The notes: a model not told the origin generated them from the sequence alone. A DNA stretch of 64,000 bases from Candidatus Thiovulum imperiosus (GCA_024281175.1 JAMJTW010000025.1:1-64000); one strand, 5' to 3'; shown: positions 31,450 through 45,039, counted from the stretch's first letter. Made by a program: numbers and translations.

Positions 31450-31503
31450 GAGATTGGTAGTAATTCATAAGTTTTGGCAGACCGAAGAAATTCCACCAAT
31501 CTC
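31450..31503 (+). promoter_or_regulatory. Second inverted repeat in the Bro-N leader
   Basis: GAGATTGGT (31450-31458) and ACCAATCTC (31495-31503) are perfectly complementary around 36 bases, ending 26 bp before the Bro-N start. It could be a leader RNA stem or a looped operator pair. Mirror at 40530-40583. Confidence 0.45.
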
Positions 31504-31529
31504 TAAAACACCCATTTAAAGGATATGTT

Positions 31530-32258
31530 TTGAAAAGTATAACACAAAACAGCATTGAAGATTTTTTCTTCCAATTTGAAAGCAACTCTTCAAAAATAAG
31601 AACTACGCTTGATGAAAATGGAAATATTTGGTTTGTTGCGAGAGATGTTTTAGATGTTCTTGGTAAAACTTCTAAAAGTGGTGCCGACTTCCAAGATTTA
31701 GAACAAGATGAGCTGAGTGTTTTTAAAATACACTCAGGTGGTCAAATGAGAGAAGTAAAAATTGTTTCAGAGTCTGGACTCTACTCTCTAATTATGAGAA
31801 GTAGAAAACCAGTTGCAAAACCTTTTCAAAGATGGATAACTAGAAAAGTCCTACCAAGTATCAGAAAAACAGGAAGCTACTCTTTAAGTTCTCCAAACTT
31901 TTCAGAACTCCTTTTCAAAAACGAAGAAGCTCAAAAACTTGTCGAACTTTTTGAGGAAACAAAGCCTTTCCATTTGCTACTTCTCCAAAAGCTCTTAGGT
32001 GAGAAAAGTGTCTCTTCCCTTTTCAAATTAGACTTTTCCCAAACTTACTTTCTTCCAACAGAACTTGGAAAGTTGCATGGCATTTCTGGAAGAGAAACGA
32101 ACTTACTTCTGGAGAAAAGAGGCTTTCAGGAAAAGCAGGAAGAAGTTTGGAAACTTACCTCATCGGGAAAAGAGTTTGGAATGGAATTTGGAGGGAAGTT
32201 TTCCCAACTTAAATGGAAGCTAGAAACACCTCTGTTTGTCATTAAAACTGACAGGTAA
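31530..32258 (+). CDS. Bro-N domain antirepressor-like protein
   Basis: This 242-residue protein has a Bro-N domain (about 15-115: GNIWFVARDVLDVLGKTSKS, then VKIVSESGLYSLIMRSRKPV and FQRWITRKVLPSIRKTGSY), known from phage antirepressors. The C-terminal part (about 150-235) is the same module as in the KilA-N protein at 28133, with about 100 bp of almost identical DNA. The start is TTG with aaagga upstream; the nearby ATG is followed at once by a stop. It is probably regulated by the divergent HTH protein. No phage structural genes accompany it. Confidence 0.87.
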   Translation: MKSITQNSIEDFFFQFESNSSKIRTTLDENGNIWFVARDVLDVLGKTSKSGADFQDLEQDELSVFKIHSGGQMREVKIVSESGLYSLIMRSRKPVAKPFQRWITRKVLPSIRKTGSYSLSSPNFSELLFKNEEAQKLVELFEETKPFHLLLLQKLLGEKSVSSLFKLDFSQTYFLPTELGKLHGISGRETNLLLEKRGFQEKQEEVWKLTSSGKEFGMEFGGKFSQLKWKLETPLFVIKTDR

Positions 32259-32302
32259 GTAAAAGGGTTCTGATAAAATTTCCCAAAATTTTAGAGGTAT
32301 TG

Positions 32303-34345
<2,043 letters not shown>

Positions 34346-34347
<2 letters not shown>

Positions 34348-34519
34348 AACTTTTCTGGAATCGAAACTTTAGTTTTGCAAAAGGTTCTGATTCCAAACTC
34401 TTCCAAAACTTTTCTGGAATCAAAATTTGAATTTTGCAAAAGGTTCTGATTCCAAACTCTTCCAAAACTTTTCTGGAATCGAAACTTTAGTTTTGCAAAA
34501 GGTTCTGATTCCAAACTCT
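34346..34519. repeat. Three tandem 59-bp hairpin units
   Basis: Units start at 34346, 34405 and 34464, the last lacking its end. Each holds TGGAATC and GATTCCA about 26 bp apart, with inner gaaactt/aaggttc pairing, so each can fold as a hairpin. Unit 2 differs from 1 and 3 at a few bases, including paired changes. They fill the gap from the pseB stop to the glnA promoter and may end or process the pseB transcript. Mirror at 37514-37687. Confidence 0.9.
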
Positions 34520-34554
34520 CTATTTTTGACACTATTTAAATTTAAGATTTTTAC

Positions 34555-34563
34555 TGTTATCAT
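34555..34563 (+). promoter_or_regulatory. Extended -10 of glnA
   Basis: TGTTATCAT (TGn plus TATCAT) lies 33 bp before the glnA start. A TTGACA at 34526-34531 is 26 bp away, too far for a normal -35. Mirror at 37470-37478. Confidence 0.45.
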
Positions 34564-34595
34564 GTTGTCATTAAAATTTTTTTAAGCGAGATTAT

Positions 34596-36011
34596 ATGAC
34601 TGCACCAGAGTTTTTTAAGAAGTGTGAAGAAGAAGAGATAGAGTTTATTGATTTCAGGTTTACTGACATAAAAGGTGCTTGGCACCATGTTACTTACAGA
34701 ATTTCTTCTGTTGGTGAAGAGGAAATGGAGAACGGTTTTCCTTTTGATGGAAGTTCAATTGAGGCTTGGCAACCGATAAACAAATCTGATATGATTCTTA
34801 ATCCAGACATATCAACTGCTTTTGTAGACCCTTTCACAGCTGACCCAACAATGGTTGTAATTTGTGATGTTTATGACATTTATAAAGAACAGGCTTATGA
34901 AAAATGTCCAAGAAGTATCGCTAAAAAAGCTGTCCAATATATGAATGAAGCTAATATTGGTGATGTTGCATATTTTGGACCTGAAAACGAATTTTTCATC
35001 TTTGACAATTTAACTTTCCGAGACGATATCAATTCACAATCTTATGAAGTAGACTCAGAAGAGGGTATTTGGAATTCCAATAAACCAGCAACTGATTTAG
35101 AGCCAAATGTTGGACATAGACCAGGAACAAAAGGTGGATATTTTCCAGTAGCTCCTGTGGACTCTATGGTTGATTTAAGAAATGAGATTGTGAAAGTAGC
35201 TGAAGAAGTTGGTCTTGAGTGTTATGTTGTTCACCACGAAGTTGGACAAGCTCAAGGTGAAATTGGTGTAAAATTTGGAACTCTTGTTGAAGCTGCTGAT
35301 AATGTTCAGAAATTCAAATATGTAGTTAAAAATGTAGCTCACATGCACGGGAAAACTGCTACTTTCATGCCAAAACCTCTTTATGGAGACAACGGAAATG
35401 GAATGCATGTTCACTCTTCGATTTGGAAAGATGGTGAAAACCTTTTTGCTGGAGATGATTATGCTGGACTTTCAAAAATGGCACTCAACTATATTGGTGG
35501 AGTTCTTCATCACGCTAGAACAGTTTCTGCATTTACAAACCCTTCAACAAACTCTTTCAAAAGACTTATTCCAGGATTTGAAGCTCCAAGTATCTTAACT
35601 TACTCTGCTCAAAACCGAAGTGCTTCTTGCCGAATTCCTTTTGTGAAATCTCCAAAAGCAAAAAGAGCTGAATTCAGATTTCCAGATAGTTCAAGCAACC
35701 CTTACCTTGCATTTACTGCAATTCTTCTTGCTGGAATTGATGGAATTAAGAATGAGATGGTTCCAGTTGGACCGATGGAAGAAGACCTATTCGAGCTTAC
35801 ACTTGATGAAATTAGAGAGAAAGGGATAAATCAACTTCCTCATACACTTCGAGGTGCTTTAGAGTCTCTCATCAGAAATCATGATTTCTTAAAAGCCGTT
35901 ATGACAAAAGATTTCATTCAAACTTATCAAAGCTATAAATTTGAGACTCAAGTTTGGCCAGATGAGGCTAGACCAACAGCATTCGAATTTAAATCAACTT
36001 ACTCTTGCTAA
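34596..36011 (+). CDS. glnA: Type I glutamine synthetase
   Basis: This 471-residue protein has GS signatures: [45 protein letters not shown] and the ATP-binding [17 protein letters not shown], and ends [13 protein letters not shown]. It makes glutamine from glutamate, ammonia and ATP. The position of the adenylylated Tyr of enterobacterial enzymes (NLYDL) reads [10 protein letters not shown], with Phe, so control by adenylylation is unlikely. The native tail lies in the spacer of the palindrome. The last 33 codons are thus single-copy. Confidence 0.96.
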   Translation: MTAPEFFKKCEEEEIEFIDFRFTDIKGAWHHVTYRISSVGEEEMENGFPFDGSSIEAWQPINKSDMILNPDISTAFVDPFTADPTMVVICDVYDIYKEQAYEKCPRSIAKKAVQYMNEANIGDVAYFGPENEFFIFDNLTFRDDINSQSYEVDSEEGIWNSNKPATDLEPNVGHRPGTKGGYFPVAPVDSMVDLRNEIVKVAEEVGLECYVVHHEVGQAQGEIGVKFGTLVEAADNVQKFKYVVKNVAHMHGKTATFMPKPLYGDNGNGMHVHSSIWKDGENLFAGDDYAGLSKMALNYIGGVLHHARTVSAFTNPSTNSFKRLIPGFEAPSILTYSAQNRSASCRIPFVKSPKAKRAEFRFPDSSSNPYLAFTAILLAGIDGIKNEMVPVGPMEEDLFELTLDEIREKGINQLPHTLRGALESLIRNHDFLKAVMTKDFIQTYQSYKFETQVWPDEARPTAFEFKSTYSC

Positions 36012-36121
36012 TTTTGTTGTCGGATTTGTTCCGACAACCTTAACAGAGAGAACTTTTTATATCAAAAATGTATGGACGGATGAGGTTCGGAATTTTTCGA
36101 ACTCGACACCGCTCTTTAAAC
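35912..36121. other. 210-bp spacer at the palindrome centre
   Basis: This is the only single-copy DNA between the arms. It carries the last 33 codons of the left glnA (stop 36009-36011), a 9-bp hairpin (36016-36038) and about 80 bp with no recognised gene. Read on the minus strand, its right part supplies the different C-terminus of the right glnA copy. This is what a template-switch fold-back would leave: the left strand runs past glnA, then turns back onto its complement at 35911. Confidence 0.9.
36016..36038. terminator. Hairpin after glnA in the central spacer
   Basis: GTTGTCGGA and TCCGACAAC form a 9-bp stem with a 5-base loop, starting 5 bp after the glnA stop. No T-run follows on the plus strand; attttg precedes it. 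It is probably the native glnA terminator hairpin, here only a single copy. Confidence 0.55.
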
Positions 36122-37437
36122 TCTTTTGTCATAACGGCTTTTAAGAAATCATGATTTCTGATGAGAGACTCTAAAGCACCTCGAAGTGTATGAGGAAGTT
36201 GATTTATCCCTTTCTCTCTAATTTCATCAAGTGTAAGCTCGAATAGGTCTTCTTCCATCGGTCCAACTGGAACCATCTCATTCTTAATTCCATCAATTCC
36301 AGCAAGAAGAATTGCAGTAAATGCAAGGTAAGGGTTGCTTGAACTATCTGGAAATCTGAATTCAGCTCTTTTTGCTTTTGGAGATTTCACAAAAGGAATT
36401 CGGCAAGAAGCACTTCGGTTTTGAGCAGAGTAAGTTAAGATACTTGGAGCTTCAAATCCTGGAATAAGTCTTTTGAAAGAGTTTGTTGAAGGGTTTGTAA
36501 ATGCAGAAACTGTTCTAGCGTGATGAAGAACTCCACCAATATAGTTGAGTGCCATTTTTGAAAGTCCAGCATAATCATCTCCAGCAAAAAGGTTTTCACC
36601 ATCTTTCCAAATCGAAGAGTGAACATGCATTCCATTTCCGTTGTCTCCATAAAGAGGTTTTGGCATGAAAGTAGCAGTTTTCCCGTGCATGTGAGCTACA
36701 TTTTTAACTACATATTTGAATTTCTGAACATTATCAGCAGCTTCAACAAGAGTTCCAAATTTTACACCAATTTCACCTTGAGCTTGTCCAACTTCGTGGT
36801 GAACAACATAACACTCAAGACCAACTTCTTCAGCTACTTTCACAATCTCATTTCTTAAATCAACCATAGAGTCCACAGGAGCTACTGGAAAATATCCACC
36901 TTTTGTTCCTGGTCTATGTCCAACATTTGGCTCTAAATCAGTTGCTGGTTTATTGGAATTCCAAATACCCTCTTCTGAGTCTACTTCATAAGATTGTGAA
37001 TTGATATCGTCTCGGAAAGTTAAATTGTCAAAGATGAAAAATTCGTTTTCAGGTCCAAAATATGCAACATCACCAATATTAGCTTCATTCATATATTGGA
37101 CAGCTTTTTTAGCGATACTTCTTGGACATTTTTCATAAGCCTGTTCTTTATAAATGTCATAAACATCACAAATTACAACCATTGTTGGGTCAGCTGTGAA
37201 AGGGTCTACAAAAGCAGTTGATATGTCTGGATTAAGAATCATATCAGATTTGTTTATCGGTTGCCAAGCCTCAATTGAACTTCCATCAAAAGGAAAACCG
37301 TTCTCCATTTCCTCTTCACCAACAGAAGAAATTCTGTAAGTAACATGGTGCCAAGCACCTTTTATGTCAGTAAACCTGAAATCAATAAACTCTATCTCTT
37401 CTTCTTCACACTTCTTAAAAAACTCTGGTGCAGTCAT
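36040..37437 (-). CDS. glnA: Glutamine synthetase, right-arm copy with altered C-terminus
   Basis: This copy has 465 residues, identical to the left glnA through residue 438 (AVMTK). After that 27 residues starting [20 protein letters not shown] come from the spacer read backwards and replace the native 33-residue tail. The C-terminal RP..FEF..TYSC part contributes to the subunit fold, so this copy may be unstable or inactive. The tail looks like an accidental fusion at the fold-back junction. Confidence 0.85.
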   Translation of the reverse strand: MTAPEFFKKCEEEEIEFIDFRFTDIKGAWHHVTYRISSVGEEEMENGFPFDGSSIEAWQPINKSDMILNPDISTAFVDPFTADPTMVVICDVYDIYKEQAYEKCPRSIAKKAVQYMNEANIGDVAYFGPENEFFIFDNLTFRDDINSQSYEVDSEEGIWNSNKPATDLEPNVGHRPGTKGGYFPVAPVDSMVDLRNEIVKVAEEVGLECYVVHHEVGQAQGEIGVKFGTLVEAADNVQKFKYVVKNVAHMHGKTATFMPKPLYGDNGNGMHVHSSIWKDGENLFAGDDYAGLSKMALNYIGGVLHHARTVSAFTNPSTNSFKRLIPGFEAPSILTYSAQNRSASCRIPFVKSPKAKRAEFRFPDSSSNPYLAFTAILLAGIDGIKNEMVPVGPMEEDLFELTLDEIREKGINQLPHTLRGALESLIRNHDFLKAVMTKEFKERCRVRKIPNLIRPYIFDIKSSLC

Positions 37438-37513
37438 ATAATCTCGCTTAAAAAAATTTTAATGACAACATGATAACAGTAAAAATCTTAAATTTAAATA
37501 GTGTCAAAAATAG

Positions 37514-37685
37514 AGAGTTTGGAATCAGAACCTTTTGCAAAACTAAAGTTTCGATTCCAGAAAAGTTTTGGAAGAGTTTGGAATCAGAACCTTTTGCAAA
37601 ATTCAAATTTTGATTCCAGAAAAGTTTTGGAAGAGTTTGGAATCAGAACCTTTTGCAAAACTAAAGTTTCGATTCCAGAAAAGTT

Positions 37686-37687
<2 letters not shown>
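37514..37687. repeat. Three tandem 59-bp hairpin units (right arm)
   Basis: Reverse complement of 34346-34519, with all three units and their sequence differences preserved. Confidence 0.9.
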
Positions 37688-39730
<2,043 letters not shown>

Positions 39731-39774
39731 CAATACCTCTAAAATTTTGGGAAATTTTATCAGAACCCTTTTAC

Positions 39775-40503
39775 TTACCTGTCAGTTTTAATGACAAACA
39801 GAGGTGTTTCTAGCTTCCATTTAAGTTGGGAAAACTTCCCTCCAAATTCCATTCCAAACTCTTTTCCCGATGAGGTAAGTTTCCAAACTTCTTCCTGCTT
39901 TTCCTGAAAGCCTCTTTTCTCCAGAAGTAAGTTCGTTTCTCTTCCAGAAATGCCATGCAACTTTCCAAGTTCTGTTGGAAGAAAGTAAGTTTGGGAAAAG
40001 TCTAATTTGAAAAGGGAAGAGACACTTTTCTCACCTAAGAGCTTTTGGAGAAGTAGCAAATGGAAAGGCTTTGTTTCCTCAAAAAGTTCGACAAGTTTTT
40101 GAGCTTCTTCGTTTTTGAAAAGGAGTTCTGAAAAGTTTGGAGAACTTAAAGAGTAGCTTCCTGTTTTTCTGATACTTGGTAGGACTTTTCTAGTTATCCA
40201 TCTTTGAAAAGGTTTTGCAACTGGTTTTCTACTTCTCATAATTAGAGAGTAGAGTCCAGACTCTGAAACAATTTTTACTTCTCTCATTTGACCACCTGAG
40301 TGTATTTTAAAAACACTCAGCTCATCTTGTTCTAAATCTTGGAAGTCGGCACCACTTTTAGAAGTTTTACCAAGAACATCTAAAACATCTCTCGCAACAA
40401 ACCAAATATTTCCATTTTCATCAAGCGTAGTTCTTATTTTTGAAGAGTTGCTTTCAAATTGGAAGAAAAAATCTTCAATGCTGTTTTGTGTTATACTTTT
40501 CAA
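39775..40503 (-). CDS. Bro-N domain protein, right-arm copy
   Basis: Its 242 residues are identical to the copy at 31530-32258. The C-terminal module shared with the KilA-N protein is unchanged here, unlike the mirrored KilA-N gene, which differs just next to that module. Confidence 0.86.
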   Translation of the reverse strand: MKSITQNSIEDFFFQFESNSSKIRTTLDENGNIWFVARDVLDVLGKTSKSGADFQDLEQDELSVFKIHSGGQMREVKIVSESGLYSLIMRSRKPVAKPFQRWITRKVLPSIRKTGSYSLSSPNFSELLFKNEEAQKLVELFEETKPFHLLLLQKLLGEKSVSSLFKLDFSQTYFLPTELGKLHGISGRETNLLLEKRGFQEKQEEVWKLTSSGKEFGMEFGGKFSQLKWKLETPLFVIKTDR

Positions 40504-40529
40504 AACATATCCTTTAAATGGGTGTTTTA

Positions 40530-40583
40530 GAGATTGGTGGAATTTCTTCGGTCTGCCAAAACTTATGAATTACTACCAATCTC
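40530..40583 (-). promoter_or_regulatory. Bro-N leader inverted repeat, right arm
   Basis: Mirror of 31450-31503, with GAGATTGGT/ACCAATCTC arms intact. Confidence 0.45.
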
Positions 40584-40591
40584 AATCATTT

Positions 40592-40622
40592 AAAAGTATA
40601 AGGTTATATATCTTATACTTTT
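40592..40622. promoter_or_regulatory. 11-bp inverted-repeat operator candidate, right arm
   Basis: Mirror of 31411-31441. Both 11-bp arms are perfect. Confidence 0.6.
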
Positions 40623-40678
40623 ATTAAAACATTATTTTTAAAATAAAAAAACTTTTCTAAAAACAAGTGATTTGAAAT

Positions 40679-40885
40679 ATGGAGTATAAAGAAGTTAAAA
40701 CATCTTTAAAAAAGATGAGGTTATCAATTGCAGATTTAGGAAGATTAGAAGGAATAAAACCAAACTCAGCTCTAGGTTGGAGTGTTAGGGGTGTTCCAAA
40801 GTCAGCTATTACAATTCTTGAGCTTTTGCAAAAACTTTCTATTGAAGAGAGGGAAAAATTCTTAGAAGAGAGATTGAATTCTTAA
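40679..40885 (+). CDS. Small HTH regulator, right-arm copy
   Basis: Its 68 residues are identical to the gene at 31148-31354 and again divergent from the Bro-N copy, so the regulatory arrangement is complete in both arms. Confidence 0.7.
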   Translation: MEYKEVKTSLKKMRLSIADLGRLEGIKPNSALGWSVRGVPKSAITILELLQKLSIEEREKFLEERLNS

Positions 40886-40966
40886 AATCCACTCTGAACG
40901 AATGTGAAGAGTCCAAAAAGACTCTCCGCTCCGCTTCAGTCGAGGTTACGACAAGAGGGGAAACAT

Positions 40967-41062
40967 GTCATTTCGAACCCTTTAGGGTGAGAAATCCTTG
41001 TATTGAACGAAGTGAAATATCTTTTTAAGATTTCTCAATCGCTTCGCTTATTTCGAAATGAC
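40967..41062. repeat. Hairpin repeat copy 5, right arm
   Basis: Mirror of 30971-31066, identical by direct comparison. Confidence 0.9.
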
Positions 41063-41124
41063 AAAATGGGGGGCTTTCACTCGAACCCTTTACTCATTTG
41101 TCATTTCAAACCCTTTACTCATCT

Positions 41125-41527
41125 GTCATTTCGAACCCTTTAGGGTGAGAAATCTTTTCTTAATGCATATAAGCAATTTCAGAAAGGTCTTTCCATTCAT
41201 TGTTAAATTCTGAAATTAATTTATCTTTTTTCTCTCTTCTCCATTTTTTCATCTCTTTCTCTCTTGATATAACTTCACCTATATCTGAGAATATTTCGTA
41301 ATGGATAAGTTTATTGAAATTGTATTTTGCTGTAAAACTGTTTTTATCTCTCTTATTTTGATGCTCTTCTAATCTTCTAGCTAAGTCATTGGTTACACCG
41401 ATGTAAAGAACTTTGTTGTTCCAATTTGTTAGGATATAGACAAAATACTCTCTCAAGTTTTTCTCCTTTTCTTTTGAAATCGCACCTTTTTAAGATTTCT
41501 CAATCGCTATGCTCATGTCGAAATGAC
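41125..41527 (-). mobile_element. Nuclease-bearing hairpin element, right arm
   Basis: Mirror of 30506-30908, with left and right halves and the nuclease gene intact. It differs by one base, at 41485, in the left-half flank 28 bp upstream of the nuclease start codon (aaaaaggtgcg here, aaaaagatgcg in the left arm on the gene strand). Confidence 0.6.
41160..41456 (-). CDS. GIY-YIG endonuclease, right-arm copy
   Basis: Its 98 residues are identical to 30577-30873, with TTG start and aaggag site. It is enclosed by the two hairpin halves as in the left arm. Confidence 0.9.
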   Translation of the reverse strand: MREYFVYILTNWNNKVLYIGVTNDLARRLEEHQNKRDKNSFTAKYNFNKLIHYEIFSDIGEVISREKEMKKWRREKKDKLISEFNNEWKDLSEIAYMH

Positions 41528-41538
41528 AAAACCCACTC

Positions 41539-41618
41539 GTCATTTCGAACCCTTTAGGGTGAGAAATCCTTTTCCAGTTTTTAAGATTTCTCAATCGCTT
41601 CGCTCATTTCGAAATGAC
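41539..41618. repeat. Hairpin repeat copy 4, right arm
   Basis: Mirror of 30415-30494. The adjoining run of nine G (nine C in the left arm) has the same length. Confidence 0.92.
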
Positions 41619-41684
41619 AAAGGGGGGGGGAAAGTCGAAATGATGAAATGAGATGTTTCCCATTTCAAACCCTTTCACTCACCT

Positions 41685-41780
41685 GTCATTTCGAACCCTT
41701 TTGGGTGAGAAATCCTTGTATTAAACGAAGTGAAATATCTTTTTAAGATTTCTCAATTGCTTCGCTCATTTCAAAATGAC
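41685..41780. repeat. Hairpin repeat copy 3, right arm
   Basis: Mirror of 30253-30348, including the altered TTTTGAAATGA left end. Confidence 0.9.
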
Positions 41781-41820
41781 AAGGGGGAAACTTGAAGTGA
41801 TAAAATAAAATTATTAAAAA

Positions 41821-43149
41821 TCATAAGCCACGAACACAGACGACGAGCTCACTATCAGCTTGGCTAACCCAGTCGTCATTACCACTCTCGAAACTGACAA
41901 TCCATGAGTTGACACTATTTTCGCTATATTTTGTTGAAGTCCATATCCAATGTAGTGAAAGTTGTGAAATTTCATTTTTAACAAATTTATCATTGTGTAT
42001 TTTATGCTTGTTTTTATTGAACCACCTATTCCACTTCTCATAATAGTCCCACTCTCCATAATATTCTGTAAGCAAACTCTTTGCTTCATCTCGGTTTGGA
42101 AGTCTCCAGCCTGAATACCCAGAAAGATTTAAGCTTTCACAATACCTCATCGCCTCTTGCCAAGTGTATTTTTTTCCATCTCCATTCTTTTGCCACATCA
42201 AATTTGTTTTCTTATCAACAAAAACATCTTTGTAAATTCGATAAGAGTCTGTCTCTTTTTGAAGTGTTCCTGCTCTAGTTTCTCTCGAGGTGACGGTTTT
42301 TAGTTCAGCTTCTGCCTCCTTTCGTTTTCTTTCAGACTCTGCAAGTTGCTCTTTCAATTTCCGAACCTCATCGCTCTCGCCATTTCCATCACCTCTCAAA
42401 TAGAAGTTTCCAGAAATCGAAGAGTTCCGCCAAGGATTTTGAGTTCCCTTGCTCTCTTTCGAGACATCAGTTCCAACATCTTTAAACATCTGTTCGAGTT
42501 CAACATCGCTTCTATCGATATGGTTTAAGAGATGTTTTGTAAAAAGTCCATTTTCGCCAGTTCCATCTTCAGCAGTTTCCCCTGGAGCAGTTGCATAAGC
42601 GATAAGAGTTCCCGTAGCTCCAGCCGTAGCAAGACCTTTTCCCGTATTTCTCAAATTCCGAAAAGGGTTATCTCGACAAGCGTCAAGAATTGCCACATTT
42701 AGCTTGTTTTCAGAAACATTAAAACCCTCTAAAAGTCGATTGAGTCGAAAAGTTCTATATTTCAAATCAGCTTTACTGTTTACAACAGAGTCTTTTGCAA
42801 TTAGGAAATTCTCTCCACCATTTTCAACTCCATGACCAGCATAGTAGAAAAGAGCCACTGTATCTTTACTAAAACTCTTTTCAAATTCGTATAGTTTCGC
42901 CTCCATCTGCTCAAGAGTTCCATTCTCAAGATAGAAGACTTGAAAGTCTAAATCTTCTAATTTCTCTCTCACATCTCGAGAGTCATTTGTTGGATTGTCC
43001 AAATCCCCAATAGAGTCGTAAGTTCCATTTCCGAAAACTAAAGCTACTCGATTTGAAGCAGTTATCGTCTCAGATTTTACTGGAACTAAAATCCTATCCT
43101 CTTTTCCACACCCCGCAAATAGCAGGAAAACTAAAATTAGATACCGCAT
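41821..43149 (-). CDS. Caspase-fold DUF1566 lipoprotein, right-arm copy
   Basis: Its 442 residues are identical to 28884-30212. Lipobox, His-Cys dyad and C-terminal domain are all intact. Confidence 0.85.
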   Translation of the reverse strand: MRYLILVFLLFAGCGKEDRILVPVKSETITASNRVALVFGNGTYDSIGDLDNPTNDSRDVREKLEDLDFQVFYLENGTLEQMEAKLYEFEKSFSKDTVALFYYAGHGVENGGENFLIAKDSVVNSKADLKYRTFRLNRLLEGFNVSENKLNVAILDACRDNPFRNLRNTGKGLATAGATGTLIAYATAPGETAEDGTGENGLFTKHLLNHIDRSDVELEQMFKDVGTDVSKESKGTQNPWRNSSISGNFYLRGDGNGESDEVRKLKEQLAESERKRKEAEAELKTVTSRETRAGTLQKETDSYRIYKDVFVDKKTNLMWQKNGDGKKYTWQEAMRYCESLNLSGYSGWRLPNRDEAKSLLTEYYGEWDYYEKWNRWFNKNKHKIHNDKFVKNEISQLSLHWIWTSTKYSENSVNSWIVSFESGNDDWVSQADSELVVCVRGL

Positions 43150-43198
43150 TGGCACTCCTTTTTTTTGATTTTATCAAAAGTTCCAGCTGGTTTAGACT

Positions 43199-43900
43199 CT
43201 AAAGTTGAGTTTCAAGTTTCCATTTTAGTTGGTGGTAAGCTCCTCCAACTTCTATTCCAAAATCTTTTCCACTTTCGGTAAGTTTCCAAACTTCGCCCTG
43301 CTTTTCCTGAAAGCCTCTTTTCTCCAGAAGTAAGTTCGTTTCTCTTCCAGAAATGCCATGCAACTTTCCAAGTTCTGTTGGAAGAAAGTAGGCTTGAGAA
43401 AAGTTTAGTTGGAAGAGAGAAGAAATAGAATTCTCTTTTAAGAGCTTTTGGAGAAGTAGTAAATCGAAAGAAGAGGAAGATTTTAAAAGTTCTATCAGCT
43501 TTAGAGCTTCTTCATTTTGGGAAATGATTTCTGAAAAGTTTGGGAGTTGGGAAATGGAGTAGTTTCCTGTTTTTAAAACTTCTTCAATGATTTCATCACA
43601 CCAAACGGCAAAATCTGGAGAGAGCCAACGAGCAAAAGCAATAATTAGTTTTTTGTGTATCCAAGTTCCTTGCTCTTCAGCTTTTCCACCTTGCTTGACT
43701 ATTACCAAGTCGTTTCGCATATTTGCGAAACGGTCAGAAACAGCTTTTATATATTTTTTTGTCTGATCCGTTCTGAGCCAATCATCAGGCTTTTTTCCAA
43801 AGTTTTTAGCTGTTTTCGTAGCATTTAAATAGATATTTAAGTTAGTTTCTGAAGAAAAGTAGATTTCAATTCCTTCATATTCTCTTGTTATAATTTCCAA
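43199..43900 (-). CDS. KilA-N domain protein, right-arm copy (diverged)
   Basis: This 233-residue protein differs from the left-arm copy within one 45-bp stretch (43382-43426) by six bases. These give Val to Ile, Asp to Asn and Thr to Ala in the segment read here as NSISSLFQLNFSQAYFLP. The rest is identical. The variant stretch ends exactly where the module shared with the Bro-N gene begins. Confidence 0.86.
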   Translation of the reverse strand: MEIITREYEGIEIYFSSETNLNIYLNATKTAKNFGKKPDDWLRTDQTKKYIKAVSDRFANMRNDLVIVKQGGKAEEQGTWIHKKLIIAFARWLSPDFAVWCDEIIEEVLKTGNYSISQLPNFSEIISQNEEALKLIELLKSSSSFDLLLLQKLLKENSISSLFQLNFSQAYFLPTELGKLHGISGRETNLLLEKRGFQEKQGEVWKLTESGKDFGIEVGGAYHQLKWKLETQL

Positions 43901-43924
43901 GAAGTTTCCTTTAGTTGAATTTCA

Positions 43925-43973
43925 CCAGTTGGGGATAAGGTTAGATGTGTTCCCAATTGGAGTCTTTATTATA
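43925..43973 (-). promoter_or_regulatory. KilA-N promoter and operator candidate, right arm
   Basis: Mirror of 28060-28108: TATAAT and the CCAATTGGG/CCCCAACTGG inverted repeat, unchanged. Confidence 0.42.
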
Positions 43974-44013
43974 CAATAAAATTGATTTTTTAATGTATTT
44001 ATTATAGTTTGTT

Positions 44014-44280
44014 TTATTTTTGAAGTGCTGATATAATTTGGTTATATTTATTTTCTGTTTTAATTAACTCAAATGACCTTATCGCCCATTTTGGAATGGA
44101 TTTTTTTTGATTTTTCCAGTTTGAAATCGCATTACTACTTACTCCAATCTTTTCAGCTAACTCTTTTTGTGTAATTCCCAATTCTCGGCAAGTCTTTTTT
44201 ACTAAATTCTCTTCTTCCAAAACTTTCCTTTTTTGAAATTTTACAAAAACTGACCTTGTCATGCCGAACCCTTTATTCAC
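44014..44280 (-). CDS. Small HTH regulator (Xre-like), right-arm copy
   Basis: Identical to 27753-28019. The same doubt about the start applies: TTG at 44220 is the best-supported start. Confidence 0.7.
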   Translation of the reverse strand: MNKGFGMTRSVFVKFQKRKVLEEENLVKKTCRELGITQKELAEKIGVSSNAISNWKNQKKSIPKWAIRSFELIKTENKYNQIISALQK

Positions 44281-44282
44281 CT

Positions 44283-44362
44283 GTCATTTCGAACCCTTTT
44301 GGGTGAGAAATCTTTTTCCAGTTTTTAAGATTTCTCAATCGCTTCGCTCATTTCGAAATGAC
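44283..44362. repeat. Hairpin repeat copy 2, right arm
   Basis: Mirror of 27671-27750, identical by direct comparison. Confidence 0.92.
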
Positions 44363-44397
44363 AAAAAAGGAAAAACTCGAAATGAGAAATGTCTTGA

Positions 44398-45039
44398 CTA
44401 ATCTAAGTCAAAGCGGATTTTCTGTTTTGCCCAAACTTTTACGCTTTTTCCTTGATATTGAGCAGGTGAAAATCTCCATGTTCTTACAGAGTTTAGAGCT
44501 ACCTCATCAAAAACTCCAGCTGGTTCAGACTCCAAAATTTTTACTTTCTCGATGCTTCCACTCTCATTTATAAGTATATTCACCAAAACGAAACCTGTAA
44601 TTCCTCTTGCCCTAGCTCTTGGAGGATAGACAATACCTTGACCTCTTTCTGAAACAGTTGGAGGAACATCAACAGAGTCACCAGTCATAACAACATCTTT
44701 CATATCTCCAAGAATATCATCTCCAACTTCTCCAATTCCACTATCAATTCCAAAACTTCCCATTCCTAAGGCTACACCACTAAGCGAAGAACCTAAATTT
44801 GGCATCATCGGTTTCGGACTGTTTTGAGGTTTCGGTTTTGGTTTCGGCTTCGGTTTTGGTTTCGGCTTCGGTTTTGGTTTTGGAGGAGTTCTTTTCGCTT
44901 CAAAAACTATCTTTTTCTTCTCTTTCTCTGGAAGTTTTGGTAGAAAGTTACTATTCATCAAAAAGATAGAAGAGACAATGAGAGTTGTTCCTCCCATCAT
45001 CCAGAAAGTTGCAAAAAAGTGCAATTTAAGTTTTTTCAT
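44398..45039 (-). CDS. tonB: TonB-type energy transducer, right-arm copy
   Basis: Its 213 residues are identical to 26994-27635. The Lys-Pro repeat has the same number of units in both arms, notable for a slippage-prone tract. Confidence 0.92.
   Translation of the reverse strand: MKKLKLHFFATFWMMGGTTLIVSSIFLMNSNFLPKLPEKEKKKIVFEAKRTPPKPKPKPKPKPKPKPKPKPQNSPKPMMPNLGSSLSGVALGMGSFGIDSGIGEVGDDILGDMKDVVMTGDSVDVPPTVSERGQGIVYPPRARARGITGFVLVNILINESGSIEKVKILESEPAGVFDEVALNSVRTWRFSPAQYQGKSVKVWAKQKIRFDLD

Noticed and set aside
27640-32280. Intact prophage
   Set aside because: Only regulators (HTH, KilA-N, Bro-N) are present; there are no integrase, capsid, terminase, portal or lysis genes.
36061-36144. 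Plus-strand translation of the spacer reads VWTDEVR, like VWPDEAR of the GlnA tail at 35953-35973
   Set aside because: The match covers only a few codons around the frequent gatgagg word and then ends. The frame also runs across the arm junction, so I treat it as chance rather than a tail duplication.
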